Below, piece by piece: positions 23,075 to 33,671 of a stretch of DNA of 64,000 bases. This DNA comes from Tianweitania populi. Lineage in GTDB: Bacteria; Pseudomonadota; Alphaproteobacteria; Rhizobiales; Rhizobiaceae. The first letter of the stretch is position 1. Each line of letters starts with the position of its first letter. The position numbers were made by a program, and so were the translations under genes. The notes under the pieces are model-generated. The model was given only the letters and a program-made list of their open reading frames with translations. It made no database searches and had not been told where the DNA came from. Location of the stretch: NCBI RefSeq assembly GCF_014652875.1, contig NZ_BMZQ01000001.1, positions 992,001-1,056,000 of the forward strand, given 5' to 3'.

Positions 23075-24049
23075 ATGGTTACCGTCCTCGATACCGTTCA
23101 GCGGTCCCGTTTGCGCCACCCCGAGAAGGCGCACCGTCCCGACCAGGAAGTGGCGAAGAAGCCGGATTGGATCCGCGTCAAGGCTCCGACTTCCAAGAAC
23201 TATGCCGAAACCCGCTCCATCGTGAAGGACAACAAACTCGTCACGGTATGCGAGGAGGCAGGATGCCCGAACATTGGCGAATGCTGGGACAAGAAGCACG
23301 CCACCTTCATGATCATGGGCGAAATCTGCACGCGCGCATGTGCCTTCTGCAACGTTTCAACAGGACGGCCGCTGGCACTTGATCCGCTTGAACCTGCAAA
23401 CGTCGCCAAGGCGGTTCAGCAAATGGGGTTGACGCATGTGGTGATCACATCTGTTGATCGCGATGATCTTGCCGATGGCGGTGCGCAGCATTTTGCCGAG
23501 GTCATACGTGCCATTCGCGCCCTTACGCCGCTTACCACCATTGAGATCCTTACCCCTGACTTCCTTCGCAAGGATGGCGCTTTGGAGATCGTGGTTGCCG
23601 CGCGTCCGGACGTGTTTAACCACAACCTCGAAACGGTGCCGTCGAACTATCTGACAGTGCGGCCAGGCGCTCGCTACTTCCATTCCATTCGTTTGCTGCA
23701 GCGAGTGAAGGAGCTCGATCCATCGATCTTCACCAAGTCCGGCATCATGGTCGGGTTGGGTGAAGAGCGGAATGAAGTGCTTCAGCTGATGGATGATCTG
23801 CGCAGCGCCGAGGTCGATTTCATGACGATCGGTCAATATCTGCAGCCCACAAAGAAGCATCATCCAGTCAAGGCCTTTGTCACCCCTGACGAGTTCAAGT
23901 CCTATGAAACGGTGGCACTTTCAAAAGGCTTTCTGGTTGTGGCATCGAGCCCGCTGACGCGGTCGTCGCACCATGCCGGCGAGGATTTCGCACGCCTACG
24001 CCTGGCGCGTGAGGCGCAGCTGAAAGCTTTCGCAGCAACCGCCGCCTGA
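23075..24049 (+). CDS. lipA: Lipoyl synthase
   Basis: Radical SAM enzyme that inserts two sulfurs into octanoyl groups on lipoyl domains, here those of pyruvate dehydrogenase. The 324 residues carry both clusters: [12 protein letters not shown] (auxiliary 4Fe-4S) and CTRACAFC (SAM cluster), plus the C-terminal [11 protein letters not shown] segment. I choose the ATG at 23075, matching the family's short N terminus before [10 protein letters not shown]; in-frame ATGs at 23057 and 23012 lack good ribosome binding sites. The stop overlaps the next start (TGATG). Placement after the pdh operon fits the substrate. Confidence 0.96.
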   Translation: MVTVLDTVQRSRLRHPEKAHRPDQEVAKKPDWIRVKAPTSKNYAETRSIVKDNKLVTVCEEAGCPNIGECWDKKHATFMIMGEICTRACAFCNVSTGRPLALDPLEPANVAKAVQQMGLTHVVITSVDRDDLADGGAQHFAEVIRAIRALTPLTTIEILTPDFLRKDGALEIVVAARPDVFNHNLETVPSNYLTVRPGARYFHSIRLLQRVKELDPSIFTKSGIMVGLGEERNEVLQLMDDLRSAEVDFMTIGQYLQPTKKHHPVKAFVTPDEFKSYETVALSKGFLVVASSPLTRSSHHAGEDFARLRLAREAQLKAFAATAA

Positions 24050-24504
24050 TGCCGCAGTTCACGACCACACGGCATGTCCGTCATACGCCGGACAAGATGT
24101 TTGCGCTGGTTGCGGATATCGAGCAGTACCCGCAATTCCTGCCGCTTTGCGAAGCCTTGAGCGTGCGTTCCAAGCGCGAACGCGATGGTCTGACCGTGCT
24201 CGTTGCCGACATGAGCGTCGGCTACAAGGCGATCCGCGAAACATTCACCAGCCAGGTCGTGCTGAAGCCGGCCGAGAACATCATCGACGTGAAGTATCTA
24301 GATGGTCCGTTTCGTTACCTTACGAACCAGTGGCAATTCACGCCCACTACGGATGGTGGCACGGACATTCAGTTCTTCATTGATTACGAGTTCAAGAGCC
24401 GGATACTTGGCGCGATGATGGGCGCTATGTTCGATCGCGCCTTTCGGATGTTCTCCGAAGCGTTCGAGAAGCGCGCCGATGTCATCTACGGCCGTCCGGC
24501 CTAG
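24049..24504 (+). CDS. COQ10/RatA-family START-domain protein
   Basis: Ubiquinone-binding, coenzyme Q chaperone-type protein (Polyketide_cyc/START fold), 151 residues. Recognisable parts: an N-terminal strand with TTRHVRHTPDKMFALVADIEQYPQFLPLC, central VADMSVGYKAI, and a C-terminal amphipathic helix ending in FEKRADVIYG. Related sequences are annotated either as COQ10-like ubiquinone-binding proteins or as the RatA toxin; in alphaproteobacteria the COQ10 role is the likelier one. It overlaps lipA by one base, so translation is coupled. Confidence 0.85.
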   Translation: MPQFTTTRHVRHTPDKMFALVADIEQYPQFLPLCEALSVRSKRERDGLTVLVADMSVGYKAIRETFTSQVVLKPAENIIDVKYLDGPFRYLTNQWQFTPTTDGGTDIQFFIDYEFKSRILGAMMGAMFDRAFRMFSEAFEKRADVIYGRPA

Positions 24505-24505
24505 C

Positions 24506-24997
24506 TCAAGCGCCGCGCAGCGCTTCGACCCCATATTGCAAGGCGGTTCGTGCGGCTTCACGGCGGATGAAGTCTCGACCGTTGTTTTCGAACACGCGCT
24601 TGATTGCGAGGGGCTTGCGACGTTCGACGGCGATGCCGAACCAGACGAGGCCGACCGGCTTGTCGTCTGTACCGCCTTCCGGGCCAGCCACGCCGGTTGT
24701 GGCCAAAGCGATCCCGGCCTTGGAGTTCTCTAACGCGCCAGCCGCCATCTCCAGAGCGGTCTGCTGGGATACCGCACCGAATTGCTCAAGGGTCTCAACC
24801 GTTACGCCCAGCATCTCGACCTTGGATGCGTTGGAGTAGGTCACGAAGCCGCGATCAATCACGGCGGACGCACCGGGCACGTCCGTAAGCATCGTTGCAA
24901 TCAGTCCGCCGGTACAGGATTCGGCTGTCGCAGCCATGACGCGACGCTCCCAGCACCCCTTCAGGAACTCTACAACGAGGTCGGTATCATCGCTCAT
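24506..24997 (-). CDS. CinA C-terminal-domain protein (PncC-type nicotinamide-nucleotide amidase)
   Basis: 163 residues containing only the CinA C-terminal domain, which in PncC deamidates nicotinamide mononucleotide in the pyridine nucleotide cycle. Conserved segments are [22 protein letters not shown] with the catalytic serine, [16 protein letters not shown], and [17 protein letters not shown]-like (here [18 protein letters not shown]). No CinA N-terminal (COG1058) module is attached. Its start overlaps the ispDF stop by 4 bp, so it is the second gene of that operon, and its 3' end nearly meets the convergent COQ10-like gene. Confidence 0.9.
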   Translation of the reverse strand: MSDDTDLVVEFLKGCWERRVMAATAESCTGGLIATMLTDVPGASAVIDRGFVTYSNASKVEMLGVTVETLEQFGAVSQQTALEMAAGALENSKAGIALATTGVAGPEGGTDDKPVGLVWFGIAVERRKPLAIKRVFENNGRDFIRREAARTALQYGVEALRGA

Positions 24998-26217
24998 TCT
25001 TCAAGGCTCCCGGGGTAAACGACAGTTGCTGTGGCGATTGCTGCGATGCCTTCCGAGCGCCCGATAAAGCCGAGGCGCTCATTAGTCGTTGCCTTGACGG
25101 ACACGCGGTTCGGGCTGATGCCGAGCATTTCGGCCATGGCGGCAACCATTGCTTCGCGGTTCGGTCCCACCTTTGGCGCTTCGCAAATCAAAGTCACGTC
25201 GGCATTGGCGATGCGTCCGCCGTTCTGACGAACGACTTTCGCAGCATGTTCCACGAAGATCTTCGACGCTGCACCGCGCCATTGAGGATCCGACGGCGGA
25301 AAATGCGTCCCGATATCACCTGCGCCGCACGTGGCGAGCAACGCGTCGGTGAGGGCGTGCAGACCCACATCAGCATCAGAATGCCCAGACAACTTCTTGT
25401 CGTGCGGGATCGAAACGCCACAAAGCCAGACAGCATCGCCGGGCTCGAACGCATGCACGTCGTAGCCGTTTCCGGTGCGCACATCGGGAAATGTGGATGC
25501 CAGTTGCAGGCGTTGATCAGCCATTGCGATGTCTCTCGCCCAAGTCAGTTTGATGTTGTCCACAGAACCCGGCACGATCCGCACCGCAAGCCCCGCCCAC
25601 GAGGCTATGGCGGCGTCATCGGTAAAGGCTCCGAGCCCTGCTTCAGCAGCCTGACGATGCGCATAGCGAATGCGCTGATAGTTGAAGGCCTGTGGCGTCT
25701 GCGCTGCATGCAGGTCCTCACGCGGAACCGTCTCCAACACGTTCATCTCAGAGTCTGCACGCTTGATCGTATCTGAAACGGGCAGGGCGGGGAGAACCGC
25801 TTCGGCTTCGACAAGAGCGGATGCAACGCGATCGATGAGAGCAGCATCCACAAAGGGCCGAGCGGCGTCGTGGATCATGACGTGTTTGGGGAAACTTTCC
25901 GCCAGAGCCTCCAAGGCCAACCGTGTCGAGGCTTGGCGCGTTGCCCCGCCGTGAACAAGCTTCACGCGCTCAGCGCCTTCACCCACAGCCTTGCGGAACA
26001 AGGCGTCGTCATCAGGGTGGATCGCAACGATGATCTGCCCGACGGCCGGATGATTCAGGAACGCTTGCAAAGTGTGCGCAACAACAGCTTTGCCGCCAAT
26101 CATGCGGTATTGCTTCGGGCCCTCAGCCTGCCCCGCTCGCTCGCCTCGCCCGGCCGCGAGGATAACAACGGCGATCTCAGATGGTATGCGAGATGGGTTG
26201 TTCAAGCTTGGACGCAT
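24994..26217 (-). CDS. ispDF: Bifunctional IspD/IspF isoprenoid enzyme
   Basis: Fusion of 2-C-methylerythritol 4-phosphate cytidylyltransferase and 2-C-methylerythritol 2,4-cyclodiphosphate synthase, steps three and five of the MEP isoprenoid pathway. Residues about 14-235 are IspD ([23 protein letters not shown]-type nucleotide site, HDAARPFV); residues about 245-405 are IspF ([13 protein letters not shown] metal ligands, [19 protein letters not shown]-type, and the conserved [12 protein letters not shown]). Fused IspDF is known in alpha- and epsilonproteobacteria. It is divergent from dusB over 117 bp. Confidence 0.96.
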   Translation of the reverse strand: MRPSLNNPSRIPSEIAVVILAAGRGERAGQAEGPKQYRMIGGKAVVAHTLQAFLNHPAVGQIIVAIHPDDDALFRKAVGEGAERVKLVHGGATRQASTRLALEALAESFPKHVMIHDAARPFVDAALIDRVASALVEAEAVLPALPVSDTIKRADSEMNVLETVPREDLHAAQTPQAFNYQRIRYAHRQAAEAGLGAFTDDAAIASWAGLAVRIVPGSVDNIKLTWARDIAMADQRLQLASTFPDVRTGNGYDVHAFEPGDAVWLCGVSIPHDKKLSGHSDADVGLHALTDALLATCGAGDIGTHFPPSDPQWRGAASKIFVEHAAKVVRQNGGRIANADVTLICEAPKVGPNREAMVAAMAEMLGISPNRVSVKATTNERLGFIGRSEGIAAIATATVVYPGSLEE

Positions 26218-26334
26218 GCGGTCTTGGAGGATCTTGCATCAGCAATGCTGCACAGAATGCACGCAGCACCATTGCGACAGGCGGTAAAGCTGGTTAGAGA
26301 ACAAGCATCCCACGCCATTGCTTGGTTTTTGAGC

Positions 26335-27330
26335 ATGACCGAGTTGAACATTCTAGCGGCACCTCTCACGATCGGCTCAGCGGTCGTGCGCAATCGCGTG
26401 TTTCTGGCTCCTATGTCGGGTGTGACCGACGAACCGTTGCGGCAGCGCGCCTACGATCATGGCGCGGGACTTGTGGTGGCCGAAATGGTCGCCAGCGGCG
26501 AACTCGTCAAGGGCCATGAGGATTCACGCAGACGCCTACGCCATTCCGGCCTGCCCGTCCACATGATCCAGCTTGCCGGCAGAGAAGCCGACGCCATGGC
26601 CGAAGCGGCGAGGGTGGCAGCAGGCGAGGGCGCAGACATCATCGACATCAACATGGGCTGCCCGGCGAAGAAGGTGACCGGTGGCTATTGTGGGTCGGCG
26701 CTCATGCGCAACCTTGATCATGCGGTTTCCCTGATCGATGCCGTCGTGGCCGCAGTGCCCGTACCGGTCACGGTGAAGATGCGGCTCGGATGGGACGACG
26801 ATTCGCGCAACGCACCTGAACTCGCCGCACGCGCCGAGCAATCCGGTGTTTCGATGGTCACAGTGCACGGGCGCACGCGCTGCCAGTTCTACAAGGGTGC
26901 GGCCGATTGGAGCGCGGTTGCTGCCGTGAAGGCCGCGGTGTCTCTGCCGGTTGTCGTCAACGGTGACATTGAAACGCAGGCTGATGCACAAGCTGCACTG
27001 GCAGCGTCCGGTGCTGATGCCGTGATGATGGGTCGAGCCCACTATGGGGCGCCTTGGGCGGCCGGTCACGTCGCGAGCGACAGAGATACAAAGCCGGCTG
27101 ACTTAGCCAGCTACGTCATTGCTCACTACGAGGATATGTTGAGCCTTTATGGTCGCGAAAGCGGGCTTCGGCAGGCCCGCAAGCATCTCGGCTGGTATCT
27201 CGATCGCCATGCCTGTCACACCACTCAGGCAAGAAAGTCTGCCATCATGACCAGCCTCGATCCTGCCGTGGTGATCCGAGAACTGCGTCTGGCTTTTGCC
27301 TCCTCACCCAACTTGGAGATGGTTGCATGA
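26335..27330 (+). CDS. dusB: tRNA-dihydrouridine synthase (DusB/NifR3)
   Basis: FMN enzyme that reduces uridine to dihydrouridine in tRNA. The 331 residues show the FMN barrel motifs [36 protein letters not shown] with the catalytic cysteine, [19 protein letters not shown] and [10 protein letters not shown]. The open frame extends further left, but the ATG at 26335 gives the family N terminus; the upstream extension overlaps the divergent ispDF. It overlaps ntrB by 4 bp; this nifR3-ntrB-ntrC order is classical in rhizobia and Rhodobacter, and transcription of ntrBC usually begins before dusB. Confidence 0.95.
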   Translation: MTELNILAAPLTIGSAVVRNRVFLAPMSGVTDEPLRQRAYDHGAGLVVAEMVASGELVKGHEDSRRRLRHSGLPVHMIQLAGREADAMAEAARVAAGEGADIIDINMGCPAKKVTGGYCGSALMRNLDHAVSLIDAVVAAVPVPVTVKMRLGWDDDSRNAPELAARAEQSGVSMVTVHGRTRCQFYKGAADWSAVAAVKAAVSLPVVVNGDIETQADAQAALAASGADAVMMGRAHYGAPWAAGHVASDRDTKPADLASYVIAHYEDMLSLYGRESGLRQARKHLGWYLDRHACHTTQARKSAIMTSLDPAVVIRELRLAFASSPNLEMVA

Positions 27331-28456
27331 ACCGCGATATGTCTTCTGCGGTGGATCCTGCAAACATTGTCCTGAACACCATCCGTCGGCCGGTGGTGAT
27401 GGTCGACGCAGACGGGCTTATCAGCTTCGCGAATGCAGAGGCCGAGGACTTCTTCCGATCGAGCGCTGCCGTTCTTGCCAAAACCTCGCTTGCCAAACTG
27501 ATTCCGTTCGGCAGTCCCTTGTTGACGCTCGTAGATCAGGTTCGCGAGCGCAACGCACCCGTCAACGAGTATCGCGTCGATGTTTCCAGCCCGCGTCTGG
27601 GTTTGGAAAAGCTGGTCGATGTCTACGTGGCGCCTGTTCCTGAGATATCCGGCTCCGTAGTGGTGATGCTGCAGGAACGCTCGATGGCCGACAAGATCGA
27701 GCGCCAGATGACGCATCGCAGCGCCGCGCGTTCCGTCACCGGACTGGCTGCGATGCTGGCTCACGAAATCAAGAACCCACTGTCGGGTATCCGCGGTGCG
27801 GCGCAGCTTCTTGAAACCGCAGTGTCTGATGAAGACCGTTCGCTCACGCGATTGATTACCGAAGAGACCGACCGCATCGTGTCTCTGGTCGATCGTATGG
27901 AAGTCTTTTCCGACGAGCGCCCCATCGAGCGCCAGCCGGTCAACATCCACGTCGTGTTCGATCGTGTGAAAGCCATCGCGGCAAATGGCTTCGCGCGCCG
28001 CATCAAGATCAACGAGATCTACGATCCAAGCTTGCCGCCGGTTTATGCCAATCGCGACCAGCTAGTACAGATCTTCCTCAATCTCGTGAAGAATGCGGCC
28101 GAGGCGATCGGTAATGATCCGCAGGGCGAGATCACGCTGACGACTGCGTTTCGCCCAGGCATTCGCGTCATGGCTCCCGGCTCGCGCGACCGCGTTTCGC
28201 TGCCGCTCGAATTCTGCGTGATCGACAATGGGCCGGGGGTGTCCGAGGACATTTTGCCGATCCTGTTCGATCCCTTCATCACCACCAAGATCAACGGGTC
28301 GGGTCTCGGCCTTGCGCTGGTTGCGAAGCTCGTGGGCGAGCACGGCGGCGTGATCGAATGTGACTCCACACCGCGCGGCACCTCATTCCGCATTCTGATG
28401 CCTGCCTGGAAAGACGATCATCCCAGGCAATCCTTCTCCGACGGGAACCAAGCACA

Positions 28457-28460
<4 letters not shown>
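27327..28460 (+). CDS. ntrB: Nitrogen regulation sensor kinase/phosphatase NtrB
   Basis: Cytosolic histidine kinase that, controlled by PII, phosphorylates or dephosphorylates NtrC according to nitrogen status. The 377 residues comprise an N-terminal PAS domain (about 15-125), an H-box [21 protein letters not shown] with the phospho-acceptor histidine near residue 150, and an ATPase domain with N box ([11 protein letters not shown]), G1 (VIDNGPGV) and G2 ([13 protein letters not shown]). No transmembrane segment is visible, as expected. Overlaps dusB and ntrC by 4 bp each. Confidence 0.96.
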
Positions 28461-29911
<1,451 letters not shown>

Positions 29912-29982
29912 GCGTCGGTTCGCCTAAGCGGCTGTTGATGGACGCGCTTCACACAGGCGTTTGTTGCAATCTCGCCACATTG

Positions 29983-30009
29983 CGTTGCATAAGTGCAACG
30001 GAGTCAAGG
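29983..30009 (+). promoter_or_regulatory. Palindrome abutting the ntrY ribosome binding site
   Basis: CGTTGCA (29983-29989), loop TAAG, TGCAACG (29994-30000) is a perfect 7-bp inverted repeat. Its last base is the first G of GGAG (30000-30003), the likely ribosome binding site of ntrY (ATG at 30010). A further GTTGCA occurs at 29963. It could be a protein operator or an mRNA hairpin limiting ntrY translation. Confidence 0.45.
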
Positions 30010-32298
30010 ATGATTTGCAACCACATGACAGCGCAGGCACCAGCCGCATCCGGTCCGCTGTTGAGACAGACTTACACGTCTGAGAGCAGGCGCGTCAGTC
30101 TGTTACCGGGCGTGATTGCTGTTGTTTGCGCGCTCGTCATCGGCGGTATCTCCTTTACGATCCTGATGGGTTTGACGCCCATCGAGCCGAATGAAGAGGC
30201 GGTCCTTGCGCTGATAGGCGCCAACGCGCTTTCGGTCTTGGTGCTATTCGGCCTGATCAGCCGTGAAATTTACCGCATCTATCGCGCGCGTCGGGCCGGC
30301 AGGGCGGCTTCCCGGCTCCATGTCCGCATTGTCGCGATGTTTGCGCTGGTTGCTGCCATTCCCGCGATTTTGGTGGCAGTTGTCGCGTCGATCTCGCTGG
30401 ATGTCGGTCTCGACCGGTGGTTTGAAATTCGCACCAAGACCATCATCAACACCTCGCTATCGATCGCCGAAGCCTATGTTCAGGAGAATGCCCGCAACCT
30501 GCAGGGCACGACGCTGTCGATGGCCCATGACCTCGATCAATCGCGGTCAGTATACAATCTCGACCGCACCGGGTTCAGGGATCTGATGCAACGGCATGTG
30601 ATGGGCCGCGCTTTGGCGGGTGCAGTGCTGATCCGGGGCGATGGTTCGTTCGAGATGTCGGCCGATGCGCCGAACAACAATTTCGAAATTCCACCGCCGC
30701 CCATCGAAGCTGTCCAAACGGCTGTGGACGGGAAACCTGTTCTCATTCCACCGCTGCGCCAGAACATCGTCGGCGCGATCATCCGGTTGAAAGAGCTTCC
30801 GGACCTCTACCTCTACACTATCCGCCTGGTTGATCCCGAGGTCATTCGTGCTCGTCAGATCGTGCGCGCCAATGCCGACGCTTATCGCGACCTCGGCAAC
30901 AATCGCCGCACCACGCAGATTGCCTTCGCCCTCATCTATATCGGTCTAACGCTGATCATCGTCCTGTCTGCGATCTGGACCGGCATTGCGGTAGCCGACC
31001 GTCTTGTACGCCCAATCCGTCAGTTGATCGGCGCGGCGGACAAGGTTGCAAGCGGCAACATGGATGCTGCCGTACAGGTCCGCGCCACCGATGGCGATGT
31101 GGCTTCGCTCGGCGACACGTTCAACAAGATGGTTCAGCAGTTGAAATCGCAGCGCAACGAAATCCTTTCGGCGCGCGATGATGCCGAAGATCGGCGCCGC
31201 TTCTCGGAAGCCGTGTTGTCCGGTGTGACCGCCGGCGTGATCGGCGTTGATCCTCAAGGCGAAATCCAGGTCGTCAACCGTTCTGCCTTGACGATGCTGG
31301 CTCTGCCTGTTGCGACCGCGATTGGGAGGAACCTGTCCGAAGTCCTGCCGCATGTCGGAGGCGTATTGAACACGGCGCGAGACCTTGGCCGTGCGGTTTA
31401 CCGCGAGCAAGTAACGTTCTTCCGTGCCGGTGCCGAGCGCACCTTCAACGTCCAGGTGACGATCGAAGAAAGCGGCGAGGAGAACGAACGCTCCTATGTC
31501 GTGACAGTCGATGACATTACCGATCTCGTTCAGGCGCAGCGTTCTTCGGCATGGGCGGACGTCGCTCGCCGCATCGCGCATGAGATCAAGAACCCGCTGA
31601 CGCCGATCCAGCTGTCGGCCGAGCGCATCCGGCGGCGCTATGGCAAAGTCATTACAGAAGACCGCGAAGTCTTTGACCAATGTACCGACACGATCATTCG
31701 CCAAGTCGGCGATATCGGACGGATGGTGGACGAGTTCTCGGCCTTTGCACGTATGCCGAAGCCGGAGCTGAAGCTCATCGACCTGCGCGAAGCCCTGCAT
31801 GAAGCCTCGTTCCTTGTTGAGGTCAGCCGTTCAGAAATTAGCTTTGAACGCGACTTTGGTCCTCTGCCATTGAAGGGCCAGTTCGATAGCCGGCTCCTTA
31901 GCCAGGCTTTCGGCAACATCATCAAGAATGCGGCCGAAGCGATCGACGGCGCGGAGCGGACCGACGGTGTCATCCGCGTTGCAGCCAGACGTGAAGGCGC
32001 AATTATCCAGGTCGATGTCATGGACAACGGCAAAGGTTTGCCGCGCGAAAATCGTCAACGGCTGCTCGAGCCCTACATGACCACACGCGAGAAGGGGACG
32101 GGGCTCGGCCTCGCGATCGTCAAGAAGATCGTCGAGGACCATGGCGGCCATCTCGAACTGCATGACGCCCCAAAGGACTTCCACGAAGGCCGGGGCGCCC
32201 TGATCCGTATCGTTCTGCCGGCAGTGGATCAGGTCGACCAAGTTCCAGCCGGCACCGCGACGCAACCCGTATCCGAGAAGGTGATCGATGGCCTCTGA
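30010..32298 (+). CDS. ntrY: Membrane sensor kinase NtrY
   Basis: Sensor of the NtrYX system linked to nitrogen and redox/oxygen responses and envelope functions in alphaproteobacteria. About 762 residues from the ATG at 30010, which follows GGAG at a 6-nt spacing; TTG/ATG codons at 29935-29938 are possible but lack a site. Several N-terminal transmembrane segments (two near residues 30-75, one near 100-120) and another near 300-320 flank an extracytoplasmic region. HAMP (about 320-375), PAS (about 385-490), H box [19 protein letters not shown], and ATPase N/G boxes (IIKNAAEAID, DNGKGLPREN, GTGLGLAIVKKIV) follow. Overlaps ntrX by 11 bp. Confidence 0.94.
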   Translation: MICNHMTAQAPAASGPLLRQTYTSESRRVSLLPGVIAVVCALVIGGISFTILMGLTPIEPNEEAVLALIGANALSVLVLFGLISREIYRIYRARRAGRAASRLHVRIVAMFALVAAIPAILVAVVASISLDVGLDRWFEIRTKTIINTSLSIAEAYVQENARNLQGTTLSMAHDLDQSRSVYNLDRTGFRDLMQRHVMGRALAGAVLIRGDGSFEMSADAPNNNFEIPPPPIEAVQTAVDGKPVLIPPLRQNIVGAIIRLKELPDLYLYTIRLVDPEVIRARQIVRANADAYRDLGNNRRTTQIAFALIYIGLTLIIVLSAIWTGIAVADRLVRPIRQLIGAADKVASGNMDAAVQVRATDGDVASLGDTFNKMVQQLKSQRNEILSARDDAEDRRRFSEAVLSGVTAGVIGVDPQGEIQVVNRSALTMLALPVATAIGRNLSEVLPHVGGVLNTARDLGRAVYREQVTFFRAGAERTFNVQVTIEESGEENERSYVVTVDDITDLVQAQRSSAWADVARRIAHEIKNPLTPIQLSAERIRRRYGKVITEDREVFDQCTDTIIRQVGDIGRMVDEFSAFARMPKPELKLIDLREALHEASFLVEVSRSEISFERDFGPLPLKGQFDSRLLSQAFGNIIKNAAEAIDGAERTDGVIRVAARREGAIIQVDVMDNGKGLPRENRQRLLEPYMTTREKGTGLGLAIVKKIVEDHGGHLELHDAPKDFHEGRGALIRIVLPAVDQVDQVPAGTATQPVSEKVIDGL

Positions 32299-33652
32299 TA
32301 TCCTCATCGTCGACGACGAAGCCGACATCCGCGACCTCGTTGCAGGCATTCTGGACGATGAGGGGCACGAGACCCGCACGGCCCATGATGCCGACAGCGC
32401 GCTCGCGGCCATCAACGACCGAGTCCCGCGGCTTGTTTTCCTAGATATCTGGATGCAGGGTTCGCGCCTCGACGGGCTTGAACTGCTCGCCGAGGTCAAG
32501 AAGCTGCATCCTGATCTGCCGGTCGTGATGATCTCGGGTCACGGCAATGTCGAAACGGCTGTGTCTGCTATCCGCAGCGGCGCCTATGATTTCATCGAAA
32601 AGCCGTTCAAGGCCGACCGCCTCATCCTGATTGCCGAACGCGCTTTGGAAGCCTCCAAGCTGAAGCGCGAGGTGTCCGACCTTAAAAAGCGCAGCGGCGA
32701 CAACTTCGATCTCATCGGCACGTCGGCTGCAATGAATCAGCTGCGGCAGACGATTGATCGGGTCGCGCCAACCAACAGCCGCATAATGATCCTAGGGCCC
32801 TCCGGTTCGGGCAAGGAAATGGTGGCGCGGGCCATCCATGCGCATTCCGCGCGGAAGAACGGACCTTTCGTGGCTCTCAGCGCGGCATCGATCACGCCGG
32901 ACCGCATGGAGATTGAACTGTTCGGCACCGAGTCGTCGGATGGTGGTGGGCGCAAGGTTGGCGCGCTTGAAGAAGCGCATCGAGGCATCCTCTACCTCGA
33001 CGAAGTCGCCGACATGCCGCGCGAAACACAGAACAAGATCCTGCGGGTGTTGGTCGATCAGCAATTCGAACGTGTCGGCGGCACGAAGCGCGTTAAGGTC
33101 GATGTGCGCATTATTTCTTCCACGGCGCACAACCTCGACTCGATGACGGCGCAAGGCCGCTTCCGAGAGGACCTTTACCATCGCCTCGCCGTGGTTCCGG
33201 TCGTCGTTCCCGGCTTGGCAGAACGTCGCGAAGACATTCCGTTCCTGGTCGACAGCTTCATGCGTCAGACCGCCCGCAGTGCAGGCATCAGGCCGCGTCA
33301 GATCGGCAATGACGCTATGGCCGTGCTACAGGCTCATAATTGGCCAGGTAACGTGCGCCAGCTTCGCAACAACATTGAGCGGCTGTTGATCCTGTCGCGT
33401 GATGGTGAGGAGAGTGCACCCATCACCGCTGACCTACTGCCAGCGGAAATCGGTGACATGATGCCGCGTGCTCCAAACCAGTCGGATCAGCACATCATGG
33501 CGCTGCCGCTCCGCGAAGCACGCGAGCACTTCGAGAAGGAATATCTGATCGCGCAGATCAATCGTTTTGGCGGCAATATCTCGCGTACCGCCGAGTTCAT
33601 TGGTATGGAGCGCTCAGCGCTTCACCGGAAGCTCAAATCGCTCGGCGTCTAG
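32288..33652 (+). CDS. ntrX: Response regulator NtrX
   Basis: Partner of NtrY. The 454 residues have a receiver domain (about 3-120; phospho-Asp in VFLDIWMQGSRLDG), an AAA+ domain with Walker A GPSGSGKEM and Walker B GILYLDEVADM, and a C-terminal Fis-like helix-turn-helix (GNISRTAEFIGMERSALHRKL). The GAFTGA sigma-54 loop is missing: the equivalent stretch reads ELFGTESSDGGGRKVGALEEA. Loss of GAFTGA has been reported for alphaproteobacterial NtrX, so this one probably does not activate sigma-54 polymerase directly and may act as a conventional regulator. Confidence 0.95.
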   Translation: MASDILIVDDEADIRDLVAGILDDEGHETRTAHDADSALAAINDRVPRLVFLDIWMQGSRLDGLELLAEVKKLHPDLPVVMISGHGNVETAVSAIRSGAYDFIEKPFKADRLILIAERALEASKLKREVSDLKKRSGDNFDLIGTSAAMNQLRQTIDRVAPTNSRIMILGPSGSGKEMVARAIHAHSARKNGPFVALSAASITPDRMEIELFGTESSDGGGRKVGALEEAHRGILYLDEVADMPRETQNKILRVLVDQQFERVGGTKRVKVDVRIISSTAHNLDSMTAQGRFREDLYHRLAVVPVVVPGLAERREDIPFLVDSFMRQTARSAGIRPRQIGNDAMAVLQAHNWPGNVRQLRNNIERLLILSRDGEESAPITADLLPAEIGDMMPRAPNQSDQHIMALPLREAREHFEKEYLIAQINRFGGNISRTAEFIGMERSALHRKLKSLGV

Positions 33653-33671
33653 TTCCTGAACAGGGTCTGCC

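Noticed and set aside
25870-26334. N-terminal extension of dusB over ispDF
   Set aside because: The extra residues are antisense to ispDF and do not resemble DusB; the ATG at 26335 gives the family N terminus.
29983-30000. NtrC binding site before ntrY
   Set aside because: The known NtrC site has TGCAC/GTGCA half-sites about 5-7 bp apart; the arms here are GTTGCA/TGCAAC. I report it only as an unassigned palindrome.
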